Of a stretch of DNA of 64,000 nt, positions 61,798 to 64,000 are shown piece after piece (positions within the stretch are counted from its first letter, which is position 1; every line of letters begins with the position of its first letter). The notes under the pieces are model-generated. The model saw only the letters and a program-made list of their open reading frames with translations. It did no database searches and was not told where the DNA came from. A program made the position numbers and the translations under genes. The stretch lies in NCBI RefSeq assembly GCF_009728735.1, contig NZ_CP024636.1, positions 780,848-844,847 on the forward strand. Reading direction: 5' to 3'. This stretch comes from Pantoea phytobeneficialis. Lineage in GTDB: Bacteria > Pseudomonadota > Gammaproteobacteria > Enterobacterales > Enterobacteriaceae.

Positions 61798-61995
61798 CCG
61801 CACAATCTTCCAAGGCTAACCTTTCCCGCCTGCGATAAGATGCGCCACCCGTCGGCCAGTGGCTGACAGGTGGCGCTGCACGCGTTTCCCCCGCGCTGCG
61901 CTGAGTGGTAACATAATCTCTGCTAAACTCCTTTAAATTCACGACTTTTATCACCTGGTCACTCATTTCTGATTACAACAAGGTATGGATTCGCA

Positions 61996-62922
61996 ATGAC
62001 TTATGCACTGGAACTTTCCGGGCTGACCAAGACCTATCCCGGCGGCGTACAGGCGCTGAAAGGGATCGATCTCAGCGTGGAAGCAGGTGATTTTTATGCC
62101 TTACTGGGGCCGAACGGTGCCGGTAAGTCCACTACCATCGGCATTATCAGCTCGCTGGTGAATAAATCTGGCGGCAGCGTGCGGGTGTTCGGCTATGACC
62201 TGGAAAAGGATGTGGTCAATGCCAAGCGCCAGCTGGGACTGGTGCCGCAGGAATTTAACTTCAACCCGTTTGAAACCGTATTACAGATTGTGGTTAATCA
62301 GGCCGGTTATTACGGTGTGGAACGTCGTGAAGCGAATATCCGCGCCGAAAAATACCTGAAACAACTCGATCTGTGGGGCAAGCGCAACGAACGTGCGCGT
62401 ATGTTGTCTGGCGGGATGAAACGCCGCCTGATGATTGCCCGCGCGCTGATGCACGAACCCAAGCTGCTGATCCTCGATGAGCCAACTGCGGGTGTCGATA
62501 TCGAACTGCGTCGCTCCATGTGGGTGTTCCTGAAGGAGCTGAATGCGCAGGGCACCACCATCATTCTGACCACCCATTACCTGGAAGAGGCGGAAATGCT
62601 GTGCCGTAATATCGGCATTATCCAGAGCGGTGAGCTGGTGGAAAACACCTCGATGAAAGGTTTGCTCTCTAAGCTGCAATCCGAAACCTTTATCCTCGAT
62701 TTAGCGCCGCGCAGTCCGCTGCCGAAGTTGGAAGGTTTCCAGTATCGTCTCGTCGATACCTCGACGCTGGAAGTTGAGGTGATGCGTGAGCAGGGGCTGA
62801 ACAGCGTTTTCAGTCAGCTCAGCGCGCAGGGTGTTCAGGTATTGAGTATGCGAAACAAAGCTAACCGCCTTGAGGAGCTGTTTGTCAGCCTGGTGCAGGG
62901 AAAAACAGGAGCCAAAGCATGA
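61996..62922 (+). CDS. yadG: ABC transporter ATP-binding protein YadG
   Basis: YadG is the ATPase of an ABC-2 type exporter. The 308 residues contain Walker A GPNGAGKST near residues 38-46, the ABC signature LSGGMKRRL near 138-146 and Walker B LLILDEPTAGVD near 156-167, followed by the H-loop TTHYLEEAE. The start ATG follows AAGGTATGG. It overlaps yadH by 4 bases, so the two subunits are coupled. The exported substrate is unknown. Confidence 0.96.
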   Translation: MTYALELSGLTKTYPGGVQALKGIDLSVEAGDFYALLGPNGAGKSTTIGIISSLVNKSGGSVRVFGYDLEKDVVNAKRQLGLVPQEFNFNPFETVLQIVVNQAGYYGVERREANIRAEKYLKQLDLWGKRNERARMLSGGMKRRLMIARALMHEPKLLILDEPTAGVDIELRRSMWVFLKELNAQGTTIILTTHYLEEAEMLCRNIGIIQSGELVENTSMKGLLSKLQSETFILDLAPRSPLPKLEGFQYRLVDTSTLEVEVMREQGLNSVFSQLSAQGVQVLSMRNKANRLEELFVSLVQGKTGAKA

Positions 62923-63689
62923 CGCATTTATATTGGGTGGCGCTCAAGAGCATCTGGACCAAAGAGATCAACCGTTTTGCCCGCATCTGGATTCAGACGC
63001 TGGTGCCGCCGGTGATCACCATGACGCTGTATTTCATCATCTTCGGCAACCTGATTGGATCGCGCATCGGTGATATGCATGGTTTTAGTTACATGCAATT
63101 TATCGTGCCGGGTCTGATCATGATGGCGGTAATCACCAACGCCTACGCTAACGTGGCCTCCTCGTTTTTCAGCGCCAAGTTTCAGCGCAACATTGAAGAA
63201 CTGCTGGTGGCACCGGTGCCGACGCACATTATCATCGCCGGGTATGTCGGTGGTGGTGTGGCGCGTGGTGTCTGTGTCGGGATCCTGGTGACAGCGATAT
63301 CGTTGTTTTTCGTGCCTTTCCAGGTCTATTCGTGGACGATGGTGGCGGTTACGCTACTGCTGACGGCGATTCTGTTCTCGCTGGCCGGTTTGCTGAACGC
63401 GGTATTTGCCCGCACCTTTGACGATATCAGCCTGATTCCGACCTTCGTGTTGACGCCGTTGACCTATCTTGGTGGGGTGTTCTATTCGCTGGCGCTGCTG
63501 CCGCCATTCTGGCAGGCGGTGTCTAAGCTGAATCCGATCGTGTATATGATCAGTGGCTTCCGCTACGGTTTCCTTGGCATCCATGATGTACCGCTGGAGC
63601 TGACCCTGTCAGTGCTGGTGGCGTTTATCGTGGTGTTTTACGCGCTGGTGTATGTGTTGATTCAGCGTGGGCGGGGACTGCGAAGCTAA
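62919..63689 (+). CDS. yadH: ABC-2 type transporter permease YadH
   Basis: YadH is the membrane subunit paired with YadG. The 256 residues have six hydrophobic segments and the ABC-2 membrane family pattern, with YMQFIVPGLIMMAVITNAYANV near residues 59-80 and FVLTPLTYLGGVFYSLALLP near 177-196. The ATG overlaps the yadG stop. A hairpin 12 bases past the stop may end the transcript, but it also overlaps the 3' end of the IS110 transposase. Confidence 0.95.
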   Translation: MTHLYWVALKSIWTKEINRFARIWIQTLVPPVITMTLYFIIFGNLIGSRIGDMHGFSYMQFIVPGLIMMAVITNAYANVASSFFSAKFQRNIEELLVAPVPTHIIIAGYVGGGVARGVCVGILVTAISLFFVPFQVYSWTMVAVTLLLTAILFSLAGLLNAVFARTFDDISLIPTFVLTPLTYLGGVFYSLALLPPFWQAVSKLNPIVYMISGFRYGFLGIHDVPLELTLSVLVAFIVVFYALVYVLIQRGRGLRS

Positions 63690-63701
63690 GGCAGAACTGT
63701 G

Positions 63702-63739
63702 ACGTAGCTACCGTCTTGAACGTCAAGCGGTAGCTGCGT
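63702..63739. repeat. Long hairpin at the yadH/IS110 boundary
   Basis: ACGTAGCTACCG (63702-63713) pairs with CGGTAGCTGCGT (63728-63739) with one G-T wobble. Inside, CTTGA (63715-63719) pairs with TCAAG (63723-63727) around 3 bases; one T is bulged. The transposase stop lies inside the right half. It could be the yadH terminator, an IS end, or both. Confidence 0.6.
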
Positions 63740-64000
63740 AATTTTCATCCCACTTCATCCGCGTTTTCAGCACCCCGAAGCACTGATGAACCAGCTTGCG
63801 CATCACCGCTCCAAGCGCGGCCTTGCTGGCTTTGCCCTTCGCGATTAGCCTCTGGTACAGCGCCTTCGCCGGGGCATTCCACCTGATCGCTACGATCGCC
63901 GCCATATACAGTTTCGCCCTTACGTCTGCCGGGCCTGTTTTTGACATCCGCGCACGCCCCCTGACTGAGCTCCCGGACGTTTTTTCCACCGGTACCACAC
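63723..64000 (-). mobile_element. IS110-family transposase, C-terminal part (continues past the window end)
   Basis: The minus-strand frame is open to the window edge, so only the last 90 or so residues are seen. They form the Tnp_20 (IS116/IS110/IS902) C-terminal domain: EKTSGSSVRGRARMSKTGPA, then LYMAAIVAIRWNAPAKALYQRL and KASKAALGAVMRKL. This family inserts with a DEDD and Tnp_20 recombinase and a bridge RNA. Only 33 bases separate the transposase stop from yadH, so the element's 3' end is short. No interruption is visible in the part shown; completeness cannot be judged. Confidence 0.9.

Overview
The window is a stretch of enterobacterial chromosome. From murF to yadH the gene order follows the Escherichia coli 2-min region (murF-mraY-murD-ftsW-murG-murC-ddlB-ftsQ-ftsA-ftsZ-lpxC-secM-secA-mutT-yacG-zapD-coaE-guaC-hofC-hofB-ppdD-nadC-ampD-ampE ... 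aroP-pdhR-aceE-aceF-lpd ... acnB-yacL ... speD-speE-yacC-cueO ... hpt ... yadG-yadH), and protein lengths are almost identical. Sequence divergence, GC-rich coding and the accessory content suggest an Erwiniaceae member (Pantoea/Erwinia type). That genus-level call is an inference, because no rRNA gene is present.

Layout. 1-12.8 kb: the dcw cluster for peptidoglycan precursors and the divisome, ending with lpxC and a terminator. 13.0-16.3 kb: the secM-secA translation-arrest operon. 16.4-25.5 kb: mutT, then yacG-zapD-coaE on the minus strand, guaC, the hofC/hofB/ppdD type IV pilus genes, nadC, ampD-ampE. 25.4-27.8 kb: an inserted GH43 glycosidase and GPH sugar transporter pair. 28-37 kb: aroP with two TyrR boxes, then pdhR-aceEF-lpd with a PdhR box. 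37-39 kb: an inserted LysR/aldo-keto reductase pair. 39.3-42.4 kb: acnB and yacL.

42.5-55.6 kb is the main accessory block. It starts with an AT-rich orphan gene for an exported protein. A sugar-acid catabolic cluster follows: a minus-strand set (Fe-alcohol dehydrogenase, DapA-family lyase, 2-hydroxyacid dehydrogenase, two MFS permeases, cyclase-family hydrolase) diverges from a DUF1537 kinase-PdxA2-DeoR operon. The shared 192-bp control region carries a CRP-like site and a palindrome. The block ends with an AT-rich ferric-reductase-like membrane flavoprotein and, 10 bp downstream, a 31-codon ORF for a probable single-pass membrane protein. The chromosome backbone resumes with speE-speD, yacC and cueO (CueR-type promoter with a 19-bp spacer), an inserted PLP-dependent trans-sulfuration enzyme, hpt and the yadGH ABC exporter. 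The window ends in the 3' part of an IS110-family transposase.

Compared with E. coli, gcd is absent between cueO and hpt, and can is absent between hpt and yadG. A GC-rich inverted repeat (GTAGCGGCGCGATTTATCGCGC and variants) occurs in three intergenic gaps. No tRNA, rRNA, CRISPR array or prophage was recognised.
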